Notes under the pieces: generated by a model
The model's database searches: none
The model's input: the letters and a program-made list of their open reading frames with translations, nothing else
Told to the model about the DNA's origin: nothing
Assembly: GCF_013388255.1 (NCBI RefSeq)
Contig: NZ_CP058215.1
Coordinates: 248,001-312,000 of the forward strand
Length of the DNA stretch: 64,000 nt
Direction of reading: 5' to 3'
From: Methanolobus zinderi
GTDB taxonomy: Archaea; Halobacteriota; Methanosarcinia; Methanosarcinales; Methanosarcinaceae
Program-made: the position numbers and the translations under genes
Part shown: in pieces, positions 35,253-48,150 of the stretch
Position numbering within the stretch: the stretch's first letter is position 1
Layout: each line of letters begins with the position of its first letter

Positions 35253-36161
35253 TCAGCGGGACCTTCTTCTCAAACTTCTTCCGACAATAAGTATTGCCAT
35301 GGCCACAAATGCAGGTAATATGCCAAACCCAGGTGCTGCAACAGCCTCGTTCTCATCAGCGGATGTATCCTCTTCCTGCTGTTCTTGCGGTGCATAGTAC
35401 ATTGGTGGCTCTTCCGAATTATTGGCCTCCTGAGCAAATTCAGCCGTTGGCTCAACGTATCCGTTCATCTCACGGAGTTCTGTGTAGTTGACATTGAGCC
35501 TGTTTGTGACCAGTGTGGTCGGGTAAGTGCCACCATCGATGTCAGCTCCGAGGATGTCGTAGACAATGGATGAGCCGTCCTCAGACCAGTATATCTCGTA
35601 GACAGACGAGCGGTCCCATTCCATTGGTGTATACTTTGTATCTTCCTTATAATAGGGAATCAGCTCCCTGTGCAGCAGTTCATTGGTTTCTGCCGAGGAG
35701 ATATCAATAACATACTGGCAGTTCCTGCCATCATCACAGGAAATTATCTTGGGTGCCGCATACATCTTGCTGTCAGGAGAAAAGGCGACTGCATAATATC
35801 CCATGGTAGCAACGCCGTGTATCACTGTCTCGCGGCCGGTCTGGGTATTGTTTATAACATATTCCTCAATTCCCATATCCGATCCTGTGGAGACTGCTTT
35901 CATATGTACTGAAAAGTTACCGTCAGGGCTGACAGTTTCCCTTGGTTTGAATTCGTCGTTGATCTTTACCTGTGACAGATTACTATCACTGGCAGTTGTG
36001 GCAATTCTGTGCGCTTCCAGACTGTCAGGATTCGTATAATTGTCCGAATAGAACTCATCTTCGCTTATGTTCTCATCTACTTCGAGCACAGGGCTTCCCA
36101 TGGCGCAACTGACATGGAAAAGGATAAGAAGCAAGCTAAATAACCCCAATTTAAATATCAT
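35253..36161 (-). CDS. Secreted PGF-CTERM protein (archaeosortase substrate)
   Basis: 302 residues from the ATG at 36161, preceded by GGAGGT; an upstream GTG is not needed. A signal peptide (FKLGLFSLLLILFHVSCAMG) starts the protein. A beta-rich middle follows with PDGNFSVHMKAVS and DGSSIVYDILGAD segments resembling WD/TolB-like repeats. A Glu/Gln-rich linker then leads to the C-terminal tripartite sorting tail: PGFG motif, TM stretch (ILPAFVAMAILIVG) and basic RSLRRRSR. PGF-CTERM proteins are processed by archaeosortase A and anchored through a lipid. Surface role unknown. GTAC-containing repeats sit upstream of the start. Confidence 0.85.
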   Translation of the reverse strand: MIFKLGLFSLLLILFHVSCAMGSPVLEVDENISEDEFYSDNYTNPDSLEAHRIATTASDSNLSQVKINDEFKPRETVSPDGNFSVHMKAVSTGSDMGIEEYVINNTQTGRETVIHGVATMGYYAVAFSPDSKMYAAPKIISCDDGRNCQYVIDISSAETNELLHRELIPYYKEDTKYTPMEWDRSSVYEIYWSEDGSSIVYDILGADIDGGTYPTTLVTNRLNVNYTELREMNGYVEPTAEFAQEANNSEEPPMYYAPQEQQEEDTSADENEAVAAPGFGILPAFVAMAILIVGRSLRRRSR

Positions 36162-36230
36162 ATGTGTACCTCCCACATGTACGTAACTAAGTGTACATTA
36201 ACAATGTACTTATTAGTACTTAAAAACTTA
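36162..36230 (-). promoter_or_regulatory. GTAC-rich inverted repeat upstream of PGF-CTERM gene
   Basis: GTACATT AAC AATGTAC (36193-36209) is a perfect 7-bp inverted repeat. Further GTAC tetranucleotides occur near 36166, 36179 and 36216, roughly one helical turn and a bit apart. This is the likely leader and promoter of the secreted-protein gene and may bind a dimeric regulator. Confidence 0.4.
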
Positions 36231-36318
36231 ACGATTTTATTCCCTGCAGGAAAATATTCTGATGGGGAATATAATATAATTCAATTCCATTCATCAGAAT
36301 AAATAGATTGATTGCTGC

Positions 36319-38163
36319 TTACCAGCCGCTCTTTCTTCTCTTTTTGCGACTTATCAGACAGTTCCATGTGTTTCCCACAAGGTCAAGCCTGTTGGCGCGC
36401 TTCAATCCTTCGTAGACCATGTTGTAGTTACCGGGCTCCCTGTAGTGCAGCATGGCTCTCTGTATCTTCTTCTCTTTCTGGGAAGTGGCCACGTATATCT
36501 TCTTTCCCGTGAAGGGGTCAATCCCCGTGTGGAACATACAGGTAGCAGATGTCATGGGGGTTGGTGTGAAGTCCTGAACCTGTTTTGTATATCTTCCTGT
36601 GTCTCTTATGTACTCCGCGGTCTCGATCATGTCTTCGAGTGTGCATCCCGGGTGTCCTGACATGAGGAAAGCCACAAGGTACTGGTCCTTGCCGAGTCTT
36701 TTGTTTATTTCCTTATACTTCTGCTCGAATCTCTCGAACACTTCCCTGTCGGGTTTTTTCATGACATCGGTCACCCTGTCGCAATAATGCTCCGGTGCGA
36801 CCTTCAGTTGTCCGCTGACATGGTGGGCGCAGAGCTCTTCCATATATTCCTCATCCAGCAGGGCAAGGTCATAGCGCACACCGTAGCCAACAAAGACCTT
36901 TGAGATGCCGGGAATCTCCCTGAGCCTCCGCATAAGTTCGATTAGTTTCCTGTGGCTGGTATCAAGTGAGGGACAGGCCTTGGGATAGATGCATGTCTTG
37001 TCCTTGCAGACTCCCTTCTCATCCCAGTTCTTGCAGTCCATGCCATACATGTTGGCAGACGGCCCTCCAAGTCCGTTGATGATGCCCTTGAATCCTTTCA
37101 TGTCCCTGAAGCCTTCGGCTTCCCTGATTATGGATTCCATGCTGCGGCTGCGTATCATCCGTCCCTGGTGCAGGGCGATGGCACAGAATGAACATGCTCC
37201 GAAGCAGCCCCTGTGGGTATTGATGGAGAACTTCACCATGTCAAGGGCGGGAACCGGTTCCCTGTAGGATGGGTGGGCCTCACGTGTGAAGGGAAGCTCA
37301 TAGACATGGTCCATCTCTTCGGTTGTCAGGGGACGCATGGGCTTTTTCTGGACTATCACGGTTTTCGGATGTACCTGTATAATATCATGACCGCGGATGT
37401 GGTCCTGCTCCTGGTACACGGTTTTAAAAGTTTCTGCATAGAGTTCTTTGTTCTTTGAGATTTCCGTATATGGTGCGATCTCTACACGATTCCTGAGGTA
37501 ATCATCATGTTTTTCTTTCCAGCTCTTGATATCGATCTTCCAGACAGTCCCGTCAATATCGGTGATATCCGATACGGGAGTTCCTTTGTCCAGCCTTTCC
37601 GCGATCTCTCGTATCTGGAGCTCTCCCATGCCGTAAACCAGTATATCCGCAGGAGCATCCGCAAGTATGGACTGGCGGACCTTGTCAGACCAGTAGTCGT
37701 ACTGTGCAAAGCGGCGCAGGGATGCCTCGATACCTCCTATCACCTGCGGTACGTCAGGAAAAGCTTCCTTCAGGCGGTTTGAATAGACAATAGTTGCCCT
37801 GTTAGGCCTGAGTCCTGCTTTATTGCCGGGTGAATATGCATCCTCGTGGCGTAGTCTCTTTGATGGTGTATAGTTGCTGACCATGGAGTCGGTATTGCCT
37901 GCACTGATTGCAAAGAAAAGGCGTGGCTTCCCGAGCTTTTTGAAGTCCCCTGCATCCTCCCAGTTAGGCTGTGCAATGACTCCTACCCGATAGCCTGCAT
38001 CCTCCAGTACCCTTCCTATGATGCTTGTCCCAAAGCCGGGGTGGTCTACATAGGCATCTCCGGTAACGATAATAATATCTAGCTCATCCCATCCCTTTGC
38101 CTCCTCAGGGCTCATGGGAAGAAACTTTGATTGATCACTTTTTTTCTTTCTCTTATCTTTCAT
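36319..38163 (-). CDS. ygiQ: YgiQ-family (UPF0313) radical SAM protein
   Basis: 614 residues, the usual length. An N-terminal B12-binding-like fold (DIIIVTGDAYVDHPGFG) precedes the radical SAM barrel with the cluster motif GCFGACSFCAIALHQGR (Cys-x3-Cys-x2-Cys). A later Cys-rich segment (CKNWDEKGVCKDKTCIYPKAC) is typical of the family. The function is not established; members occur in many anaerobes. The gene is last of a co-directional set with an MBL hydrolase (9 bp upstream) and tatD, which may be one operon. An AGGATG precedes the ATG. Confidence 0.9.
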   Translation of the reverse strand: MKDKRKKKSDQSKFLPMSPEEAKGWDELDIIIVTGDAYVDHPGFGTSIIGRVLEDAGYRVGVIAQPNWEDAGDFKKLGKPRLFFAISAGNTDSMVSNYTPSKRLRHEDAYSPGNKAGLRPNRATIVYSNRLKEAFPDVPQVIGGIEASLRRFAQYDYWSDKVRQSILADAPADILVYGMGELQIREIAERLDKGTPVSDITDIDGTVWKIDIKSWKEKHDDYLRNRVEIAPYTEISKNKELYAETFKTVYQEQDHIRGHDIIQVHPKTVIVQKKPMRPLTTEEMDHVYELPFTREAHPSYREPVPALDMVKFSINTHRGCFGACSFCAIALHQGRMIRSRSMESIIREAEGFRDMKGFKGIINGLGGPSANMYGMDCKNWDEKGVCKDKTCIYPKACPSLDTSHRKLIELMRRLREIPGISKVFVGYGVRYDLALLDEEYMEELCAHHVSGQLKVAPEHYCDRVTDVMKKPDREVFERFEQKYKEINKRLGKDQYLVAFLMSGHPGCTLEDMIETAEYIRDTGRYTKQVQDFTPTPMTSATCMFHTGIDPFTGKKIYVATSQKEKKIQRAMLHYREPGNYNMVYEGLKRANRLDLVGNTWNCLISRKKRRKSGW

Positions 38164-38172
38164 GATGCATCC

Positions 38173-38808
38173 TTATAGTATGCTTTTTGACATGCGCAGA
38201 GAGAATTCTATCTGCCTGTTGACATCGTTCGAGGTAACTTCTCCGTGTCCGGGATAGAGTGTTTCGACATCAAGCTTCATGATTTTGTTAATGGATTCTG
38301 TAAGTTGTGAGCGACTGCCGCCCTGAAAATCCGTGCGGCCTATGCTTCCGTTGGGAAAAACAGTGTCCCCTGAAAAGAGGCTCTTTGTACTTGCTTCATA
38401 CAGGCAGATGCCACCGGGTGTGTGTCCCGGGGTGTGGATCACCTCAAGCTCTTCATCTTCTCCCACGGGTATTCTGTCGCCTTCTTCCAGTAGCATGTCC
38501 GCATCAATTGACGGTGCGCTGTATCCGAACATGGCGGCAGCACTTATGTTATCGTTTTTAAGAAGGGGCGCATCATCTTTGTGAATTGCCACTTTCGCAC
38601 CGCTCATTTGTGCTATTTCCTGTGCCGATGCAGTGTGGTCGTAATGACAGTGTGTGAGTATGATCAGTTCAAGATCCTTCATATCCGTATTTCTGTTTAT
38701 CTCTTCGACCAGTCCCTTTGTGTTCATTCCCGTATCTACGAGCACTTTTTTGTTGATCAGGTATGAGTTGGCATCGTAGAGTCCGGTGATAATATGTTTG
38801 ACATGCAT
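38173..38808 (-). CDS. MBL-fold metallohydrolase (glyoxalase II-like)
   Basis: 211 residues from the ATG at 38808, preceded by AGGAGAATCAAC; a longer reading would overlap tatD. The metal-binding THCHYDH motif, a later HTPGHTPGGI (His), SGDTVFPNG (Asp) and YPGHGEVT (His) make a complete dinuclear zinc site. Family members hydrolyse thioesters, phosphodiesters or act as persulfide dioxygenases; the extra residues that would assign one are not evident. Lies between tatD and ygiQ on the same strand and may be cotranscribed. Confidence 0.88.
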   Translation of the reverse strand: MHVKHIITGLYDANSYLINKKVLVDTGMNTKGLVEEINRNTDMKDLELIILTHCHYDHTASAQEIAQMSGAKVAIHKDDAPLLKNDNISAAAMFGYSAPSIDADMLLEEGDRIPVGEDEELEVIHTPGHTPGGICLYEASTKSLFSGDTVFPNGSIGRTDFQGGSRSQLTESINKIMKLDVETLYPGHGEVTSNDVNRQIEFSLRMSKSIL

Positions 38809-38833
38809 GTTGATTCTCCTGTAAAAAATGATT

Positions 38834-39592
38834 TTAGAGCTCAAATGCCCTGCGGGTATTTTGTACTGTTGCCATTGCTATGTCCGTCTCTTCAGCTTCT
38901 TTTAATTGGGCTATGACCGGTACGGAGTCACGTACGAATAGGGGTTCGTTCCTGCCTTTCCTTGGTGAAAGGTACGGGCTGTCCGTCTCAATGAGCATGT
39001 TCTCAAGGGGAAGGTTCCGGGCTATTTCCCTATGCTGGTCCGAGAAACATACAAGGGTGGGTACTGACACATAATGCCCGGCATCAACGATCTTCCGCAT
39101 GGTCTCAAGGGAGCCGCCATAGCAGTGGAAGACGACCCTGTCAAGGTCCCTGCACATTTCAAGTGCCAGCTCCTCGCCGTCCCTGCCATGTATAACCAGG
39201 GTCTTGTTGTATCTGTCCGCAAGCTCGATGACCTGACTGAATACCTCTTCCTGTTTTTTTCTTCCCGCATTGTCCTTGCAGTAGTAAAAGTCAAGTCCAG
39301 CTTCCCCGATACCAGCAGCTTTGCCTATATTGCGCTCTATCTGCGATAGGATCTGATCTATTCTTTCGTTATTTGCATCGGGTACCATCTGGGGGCTGAG
39401 CCCGAGGGTGGCATATATGAAATCATATTTTCTGGCAAGATCAAGGGAATTTTTATTCGTTTTATAATCTATTCCGGAGTTGATCATCTCTGCCACGCCA
39501 TGTGCCCTTGCTCTCTCGATGGTCTCTTCCCGGTCCTTATTGAATTTCGGGAAATCCAGATGACAATGGGAGTCTATAACTTCGTAGGTCAT
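38834..39592 (-). CDS. tatD: TatD-family metal-dependent deoxyribonuclease/hydrolase
   Basis: 252 residues. The opening DSHCHLDFPKF carries the His-x-His metal ligands; GIGEAGLDFYY (Glu), VIHGRDGEEL (His), VVFHCYGGS (His) and ETDSPYLSPRKG (Asp) complete the amidohydrolase-type site. TatD proteins are 3'-5' DNases with roles in DNA repair and quality control. Start ATG without a strong ribosome binding site. First gene of a possible tatD-MBL-ygiQ unit. Confidence 0.9.
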   Translation of the reverse strand: MTYEVIDSHCHLDFPKFNKDREETIERARAHGVAEMINSGIDYKTNKNSLDLARKYDFIYATLGLSPQMVPDANNERIDQILSQIERNIGKAAGIGEAGLDFYYCKDNAGRKKQEEVFSQVIELADRYNKTLVIHGRDGEELALEMCRDLDRVVFHCYGGSLETMRKIVDAGHYVSVPTLVCFSDQHREIARNLPLENMLIETDSPYLSPRKGRNEPLFVRDSVPVIAQLKEAEETDIAMATVQNTRRAFEL

Positions 39593-39659
39593 GTGTAGTC
39601 AGTTAATGTCTTATTATATAGATATGAACCTGTTTATTTCGGGTCCATGGAATTTATTT

Positions 39660-39711
39660 TAAAAAAAAAAGCTAATGGGAAAAGGCCAGGAGCCGCAGCT
39701 TGCGGTCCTGA
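39660..39711 (-). terminator. Terminator of leuA
   Basis: On the minus strand, a hairpin with arms AGGACCGCA and TGCGGCTCCT is followed about 15 bases later by a run of ten T (seen as A10 at 39661-39670 on the plus strand). It lies just after the leuA stop codon. Confidence 0.75.
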
Positions 39712-39723
39712 TTATCTGGATTC

Positions 39724-41246
39724 TTACTGCATGGTCCAGAGTTTTTTCTTTTCCAGAAGTATATTGATGGCAGTGATGAGCGCATCCACGGAAGCCGTGG
39801 CAATATCAGCACTTGCTGACTGTGCACTGACAACACGTCCGTCCTCATCCTCTACAGATATGGTGACTTCCGCAAGGGCGTCACTTCCGCCGGTTATGGC
39901 TTCGAGGCTGAAATCACGTACTTTTATCTTTGTATATCCTCCCATCATCTCTTCCACTGCTTTAAGTGCAGCGTCTATGGGTCCTACTCCGAAGTTCGAG
40001 GCAACTGCTTCCTCGTCACCCACGGTTGCTCTTACAACAGCTGTTGGTGTTGTGAGGTTTCCTGTCATTACGGAGAACTCCTTGAGTATGATGGTTTCCT
40101 GGCCAAGGTTTCTGCCAAGCACGGCTGATGCGACTGCGTGAAGGTCGGCGTCACATATGCGCTTGCCTTTGTTAGCAATGTCCTTTATTCTGACAAGTAT
40201 CTCATCGAGTTGTTCCTCTGTGGTTTCGATACCCATGTCATCAAGTGATTTCTTAACGGCATGTTTTCCGGCGTGTTTGCCAACGACGATGCGGCGCTTG
40301 TGGCCTACCATCTCCGGTGTCATGATGCCCGGTTCGAAGGTGTCCGATTGTTCAAGAACTCCGTGTGTGTGGATGCCTGATTCGTGGGCAAATGCGTTAT
40401 CACCTACGATAGGAGTGTTTGGCGGTGAGCGTATGCCGGTGAAGTTCTCAACCATCTTTGAGGTTTCAAGCAGGTATTCTGTGTTTATATTGGTCTTTGC
40501 GCCGTAGATGGAATGAAGGCTCATGACCACCTGGGCAAGGTTTGCATTACCTGCACGCTCTCCTATGCCGTTAACAGTACATTGTACCTGACTGGCACCT
40601 GCCTCCACGGCCATAAGGCTGTTGGCAACCGCAATTCCGAAGTCGTTGTGGCAGTGTACATCAATTGGGATGTTCACTTCCTTATAGATACTATTGACAA
40701 GGTTGTACATTCTGGACGGTGACATCACCCCTACGGTGTCGGGTACGTTGATTATGTCACATCCTGCTCCTTCAACGGCCCTGAAGATCTCTGTCAGGTA
40801 GTCGAGGTCCGTTCTTGTCGCATCCATTGCAGAGAACATGCATTTTACGCCATGTTCCTTGATACGTTCAACAGCGTCTACTGCCATTGTGACGACTTCT
40901 TCTCTGCTCTTCTTGATGGTGTGTATTCTCTGGATATCGGATGTTGATACAAAGGTGTGTACCATATCCACTCCACAATCTATGCAGGCGTCCAGATCCT
41001 TTGGAAGGACGCGGGCAAGACCACAGACATCAAGGGTGAGACCTTCGCTGGCAATGGCTCTTACATTCTGCTTCTCTCCCTGAGAAGATATGGGAAAACC
41101 GGCTTCGAGAACGTCTACGCCGAGTTTATCAAGCTGCCGTGCAATTTTGAGTTTTTGCTCGTTTGTAAGAGATACGCCAGGTGTTTGTTCACCGTCGCGC
41201 AGTGTAGTGTCAAAAATAGTCTTGCGTTTGTTTATTAGCGGTTCAT
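39724..41246 (-). CDS. leuA: 2-isopropylmalate synthase, without an in-frame canonical start codon
   Basis: The frame is open from 41265 to 39724 and encodes the whole enzyme. The catalytic motif [16 protein letters not shown] is near 41190-41210, GFPISSQGE and VHTFVSTSD follow, then [17 protein letters not shown] and the C-terminal regulatory domain (near [20 protein letters not shown]). GFPI, HTF and [10 protein letters not shown] fit LeuA better than CimA or AksA. It condenses acetyl-CoA with 2-oxoisovalerate, the first step of leucine synthesis. Between the in-frame stop at 41268 and the internal GTG at 40971 there is no ATG, GTG or TTG. An ATG at 41246, with GAGGGA upstream, is one base out of frame. 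A missing base just after it, or an unusual start codon, would explain this. Confidence 0.85.
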
Positions 41247-41266
41247 CGCTGTAAAAAGCGATCCCT

Positions 41267-41785
41267 CAGTTCGACAGTTGAATTCATATTGATCAGTTCC
41301 GATTATGAGTTATTATATAAAAAATCACCGCTAACATAGTTATAATTTTTGATAGAAAATTGTTGTATCTTTTGCTGTGGATCTGACTCCAGTATCGACG
41401 ATGCAAAGTCTTATATATCAGTGTGTTGTTGTAGGGCTGCTTCCATCTGAGCCATGTGGCGCTTACATGCGCGAAAATGACTCAAAAAAGAAGTCGGTCA
41501 AAGTCTTCGACCACGATGGTCGGAAGGTTTATATATGATCGAGGTCTTTTAGGGGTCCTCGCGTAATGCGCGAGAATCAATTACAATCACCGCCTTATAA
41601 CAAGTGGAGGCAGGAGCTATTTCCTGTCTGACGTTGGATTTGGCAGTTCGGTTAATTCTGACCGGTAGTGTATAATATACTACAAATAAGGAATTAACCA
41701 AACATGTGCAAAGGAAATTCTCTCAAAATAGAATTCTCCAATCGATTCCTTAAAATGACTTCCATTAATTTGTGTGTGATCAACA
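41267..41785 (+). promoter_or_regulatory. rRNA operon promoters and leader
   Basis: Two TATA boxes in the orientation of the operon: TTATATATC (41411-41419) and TTTATATATG (41528-41537), so two tandem promoters are likely. The leader has hairpins CGACC/GGTCG (41508-41522) and CTCGCG/CGCGAG (41558-41574). It then enters the 16S processing stem. The leuA start region shares the left part of this gap in divergent orientation. No ORF seen. Confidence 0.65.
41634..41667 (+). other. 16S processing stem, 5' half (bulge-helix-bulge)
   Basis: TTGGATTTGGCAGTT (41634-41648) pairs with AACTGCCAGATCCAA (43310-43324), and CTGACCGGTA (41658-41667) with TACCGGTCAG (43291-43300). Between them a 5-bp helix CGGTT/AATCG is flanked by three-base bulges AAT (41654-41656) and ATA (43307-43309), with a T-A pair at 41657/43301. 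This is the substrate of the tRNA splicing endonuclease in archaeal rRNA maturation. Confidence 0.85.
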
Positions 41786-43260
<1,475 letters not shown>

Positions 43261-43290
43261 AAGCAGATCGGCACAAAGCCGATCACCACT

Positions 43291-43324
43291 TACCGGTCAG
43301 AAATCGATAAACTGCCAGATCCAA
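43291..43324 (+). other. 16S processing stem, 3' half
   Basis: Complementary to 41634-41667; see that entry for pairing. Lies between the 16S 3' end and tRNA-Ala. Confidence 0.85.
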
Positions 43325-43344
43325 TACACAAGCGGGACGCTCAA

Positions 43345-43417
43345 GGGCTTGTAGATCAGTTGGAAGATCGTCGCCTTTGCAAGGCGAAGGCCCTGGGTTC
43401 GAATCCCAGCAAGTCCA
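43345..43417 (+). tRNA. tRNA-Ala(TGC)
   Basis: A 73-nt cloverleaf in the 16S-23S spacer. Acceptor GGGCTTG pairs with CAAGTCC, giving the G3-U70 alanine identity pair. The anticodon loop is TTTGCAA (anticodon UGC) and the T arm has CTGGGTTCGAATCCCAG. Discriminator A; CCA not encoded. Cotranscribed with rRNA, as in most euryarchaea. Confidence 0.97.
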
Positions 43418-43509
43418 TTTAATTATTAGTGCACCAGGCAAGTAATTTTGCCAGGGAAGGATGAAGTGTTCACATCCCCAATGTCGAACACAATGAGATC
43501 ATTATAAGC

Positions 43510-43540
43510 ATGCATATATCAGACGCTCACTGGATAAAGT
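43510..43540 (+). other. 23S processing stem, 5' half (bulge-helix-bulge)
   Basis: ATGCATATATCAGA (43510-43523) pairs with TCTGATATGTGTAT (46495-46508), and TGGATAAAGT (43531-43540) with ACTTTGTCCA (46478-46487), allowing G-U pairs. The central 4-bp helix CGCT/GGCG is flanked by three-base bulges CAC (43528-43530) and AAA (46492-46494), a textbook bulge-helix-bulge. Confidence 0.85.
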
Positions 43541-46477
<2,937 letters not shown>

Positions 46478-46508
46478 ACTTTGTCCAGGCGAAATCTGAT
46501 ATGTGTAT
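46478..46508 (+). other. 23S processing stem, 3' half
   Basis: Complementary to 43510-43540; see that entry. Lies between 23S and tRNA-Cys. Confidence 0.85.
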
Positions 46509-46574
46509 GTGATTATCTTGATCTAAAAGGTAAAGTATTTAAGATACTGGCTACAATGAATTATCGCTCTTAAC

Positions 46575-46646
46575 GCCAAGGTGGCGGAGCGGCTACGCAA
46601 TCGCCTGCAGAGCGATTTCATTCCGGTTCGAATCCGGACCTTGGCT
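46575..46646 (+). tRNA. tRNA-Cys(GCA)
   Basis: 72-nt cloverleaf with acceptor GCCAAGG/CCTTGGC, anticodon loop CTGCAGA (anticodon GCA) and T arm CCGGTTCGAATCCGG, discriminator T (U73, the cysteine identity base). It lies between 23S and 5S, so it is transcribed with the rRNA operon. The window also encodes an aSelBL-like factor whose relative binds Cys-tRNA. Confidence 0.97.
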
Positions 46647-46660
46647 TTACCTTCATCATA

Positions 46661-46800
46661 TGTAAGTGAGTCTGGCGGCCATAGCGGCAGGGCAACTCCT
46701 GTACCCATCCCGAACACAGAAGATAAGCCTGCCAGCGTTTCGTACTGTACTGAAGTACGAGAGTCTTTGGGAACTACGAATCGCTGCTGGCTCACTTACA
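46661..46800 (+). rRNA. 5S ribosomal RNA with flanking stem
   Basis: Recognised by GGCGGCCATAGCGGCAGGGC near 46674 and CCCATCCCGAACACAGAAGA near 46705, both conserved 5S blocks. TGTAAGTGAG (46661-46670) and CTCACTTACA (46791-46800) are fully complementary and contain helix I plus part of the precursor, so the mature ends lie a few bases inside. An extra hairpin CGTACTGTACTGAAGTACG near 46741-46759 makes it longer than a bacterial 5S. Confidence 0.93.
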
Positions 46801-46850
46801 TTTACTCTAACTTAAACCTACTTTTTCTACTGACTTTTACAATGCTGAGA
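46801..46850 (+). terminator. T-rich end of rRNA operon
   Basis: Immediately after the 5S stem is a pyrimidine-rich stretch with CTACTTTTTCTACTGACTTTTAC (T5 and T4 runs), which fits archaeal oligo-T termination. No strong hairpin other than the 5S stem itself. Confidence 0.5.
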
Positions 46851-46977
46851 TTAATCTCTGCTATTGAGATGATACTCTGGTTCTTGAATGAACTTCTTCT
46901 TTTTGTAAGACATCATTCTTAGTTTATACAACAGTATTTTATTCCAGAATGACTCACTATTAATGGGGGTTCATGTG

Positions 46978-48117
46978 ATGAAGTATACTTTTCAGGATTC
47001 AACGGAGTTGCCATATCAGCGAGATTTCATAAATGATCTTCATGAGTTCATAAAAATATCAAAAGAACTAATCCTTCTTGAAGCAGAAGCAAAAGATCTC
47101 AATGAAACTAATAAAAAGAACACAGTATTGCTAGAAAGACAGGTCCAGGAAATAGAAGAATTAGAAAAAAACCTGAATGTCTTTTTAATGGACGTATCCA
47201 GTAGCAATGAGTCTTTAAGTCCCACAGGAATTGTTGATGAAATAATCTCATCCATCGGGTCGATAGCTTCGAAGAAGAAAATGGAATTGGAAAAGCAGCA
47301 TGAAGAAAACTTGAAAACTGCTGCTTATCGCATAGGAGAATTGAACTCCAGGATGCTCTCAATTATGAATCCCTTCTTTGAGGATAGTATATATGGCTCA
47401 AGAGATACCTATTCCATGTCGCAGGATAATCAAAAGTTAAGTGGAAAACAGATTTCTTTTGCTGGAAAAATGGAGTACTGGTTTGAACTTGAGTTCAATA
47501 TCAATGAGCTTAAAGTAGATGATCTGTATAAGGATTTCTCATTACCTGTTTGGACACCTAGTGGTTTGCTGCATCGTGAGAATAAAGTGAAGGATATGGG
47601 TCTCTCCGATTATTTGATTACATCAGTTGAATACGATGGGGACGAACACCTTGAAGCGGTTCTAAGGGATGGTAAATCAGAACATATTTTCAAGATCGTT
47701 GCAGATGATAATACTTTTATTATATTCTATAATGACCAGGATGTAACTACTGATGAGGATCTGGTAAAATCAATTGATGAAGAAGCAGTTAAAGCACTAA
47801 TAAGGAATATGGAACAGTACTTTTCTGTGGCTGTTCAGTCTCGCGTTCTCACACATGTGTTCATAGATGGAAATGATGCCATCTCGGAGAACCTGGTGAT
47901 AGATTGTCTTAAATTGATCGCTGCAAACTATGGCATTTTGGTTGATGAATGTATTGCTAAAGGATACAATAAGGATGAGATCACTATTAAAATTGAGCGT
48001 CCTGATGATACGAGAACCGAGAAGTACATCTCTAAAGCGGATGCATTCAAGCAGCTATCTGAAATTGGCAGCGAAGGACTTGAACTTGCAGGTCTGTTGA
48101 ATGTTTCTGGGAACTGA
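46978..48117 (+). CDS. Unknown protein with N-terminal coiled coil
   Basis: 379 residues from the ATG at 46978 with GGGGGTT upstream; an ATG five codons earlier is possible. Residues about 20-120 are Glu/Lys/Leu-rich and predicted coiled coil. The remaining ~250 residues are mixed alpha/beta with acidic surfaces (EYDGDEHLEAVLRDG) and a final region with RPDDTRTEKYISKADAF. I do not recognise a family. No signal peptide or membrane helix. It lies directly after the rRNA operon and convergent with the CNNM-type gene. Base composition is more AT-rich than the housekeeping genes, as for accessory genes. Confidence 0.6.
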   Translation: MKYTFQDSTELPYQRDFINDLHEFIKISKELILLEAEAKDLNETNKKNTVLLERQVQEIEELEKNLNVFLMDVSSSNESLSPTGIVDEIISSIGSIASKKKMELEKQHEENLKTAAYRIGELNSRMLSIMNPFFEDSIYGSRDTYSMSQDNQKLSGKQISFAGKMEYWFELEFNINELKVDDLYKDFSLPVWTPSGLLHRENKVKDMGLSDYLITSVEYDGDEHLEAVLRDGKSEHIFKIVADDNTFIIFYNDQDVTTDEDLVKSIDEEAVKALIRNMEQYFSVAVQSRVLTHVFIDGNDAISENLVIDCLKLIAANYGILVDECIAKGYNKDEITIKIERPDDTRTEKYISKADAFKQLSEIGSEGLELAGLLNVSGN

Positions 48118-48150
48118 TGTAACAAAGATTCATTTAAGCACAAACCCATT

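Noticed and set aside
40971-41246. leuA as a genuinely truncated protein starting at the GTG at 40971
   Set aside because: The upstream frame is open and encodes the catalytic [12 protein letters not shown] region, which a working enzyme needs; a short start would remove it.
46838-46922. Short ORF MLRLISAIEMILWFLNEL after the 5S gene
   Set aside because: No ribosome binding site, only about 26 codons, in the post-operon T-rich region.
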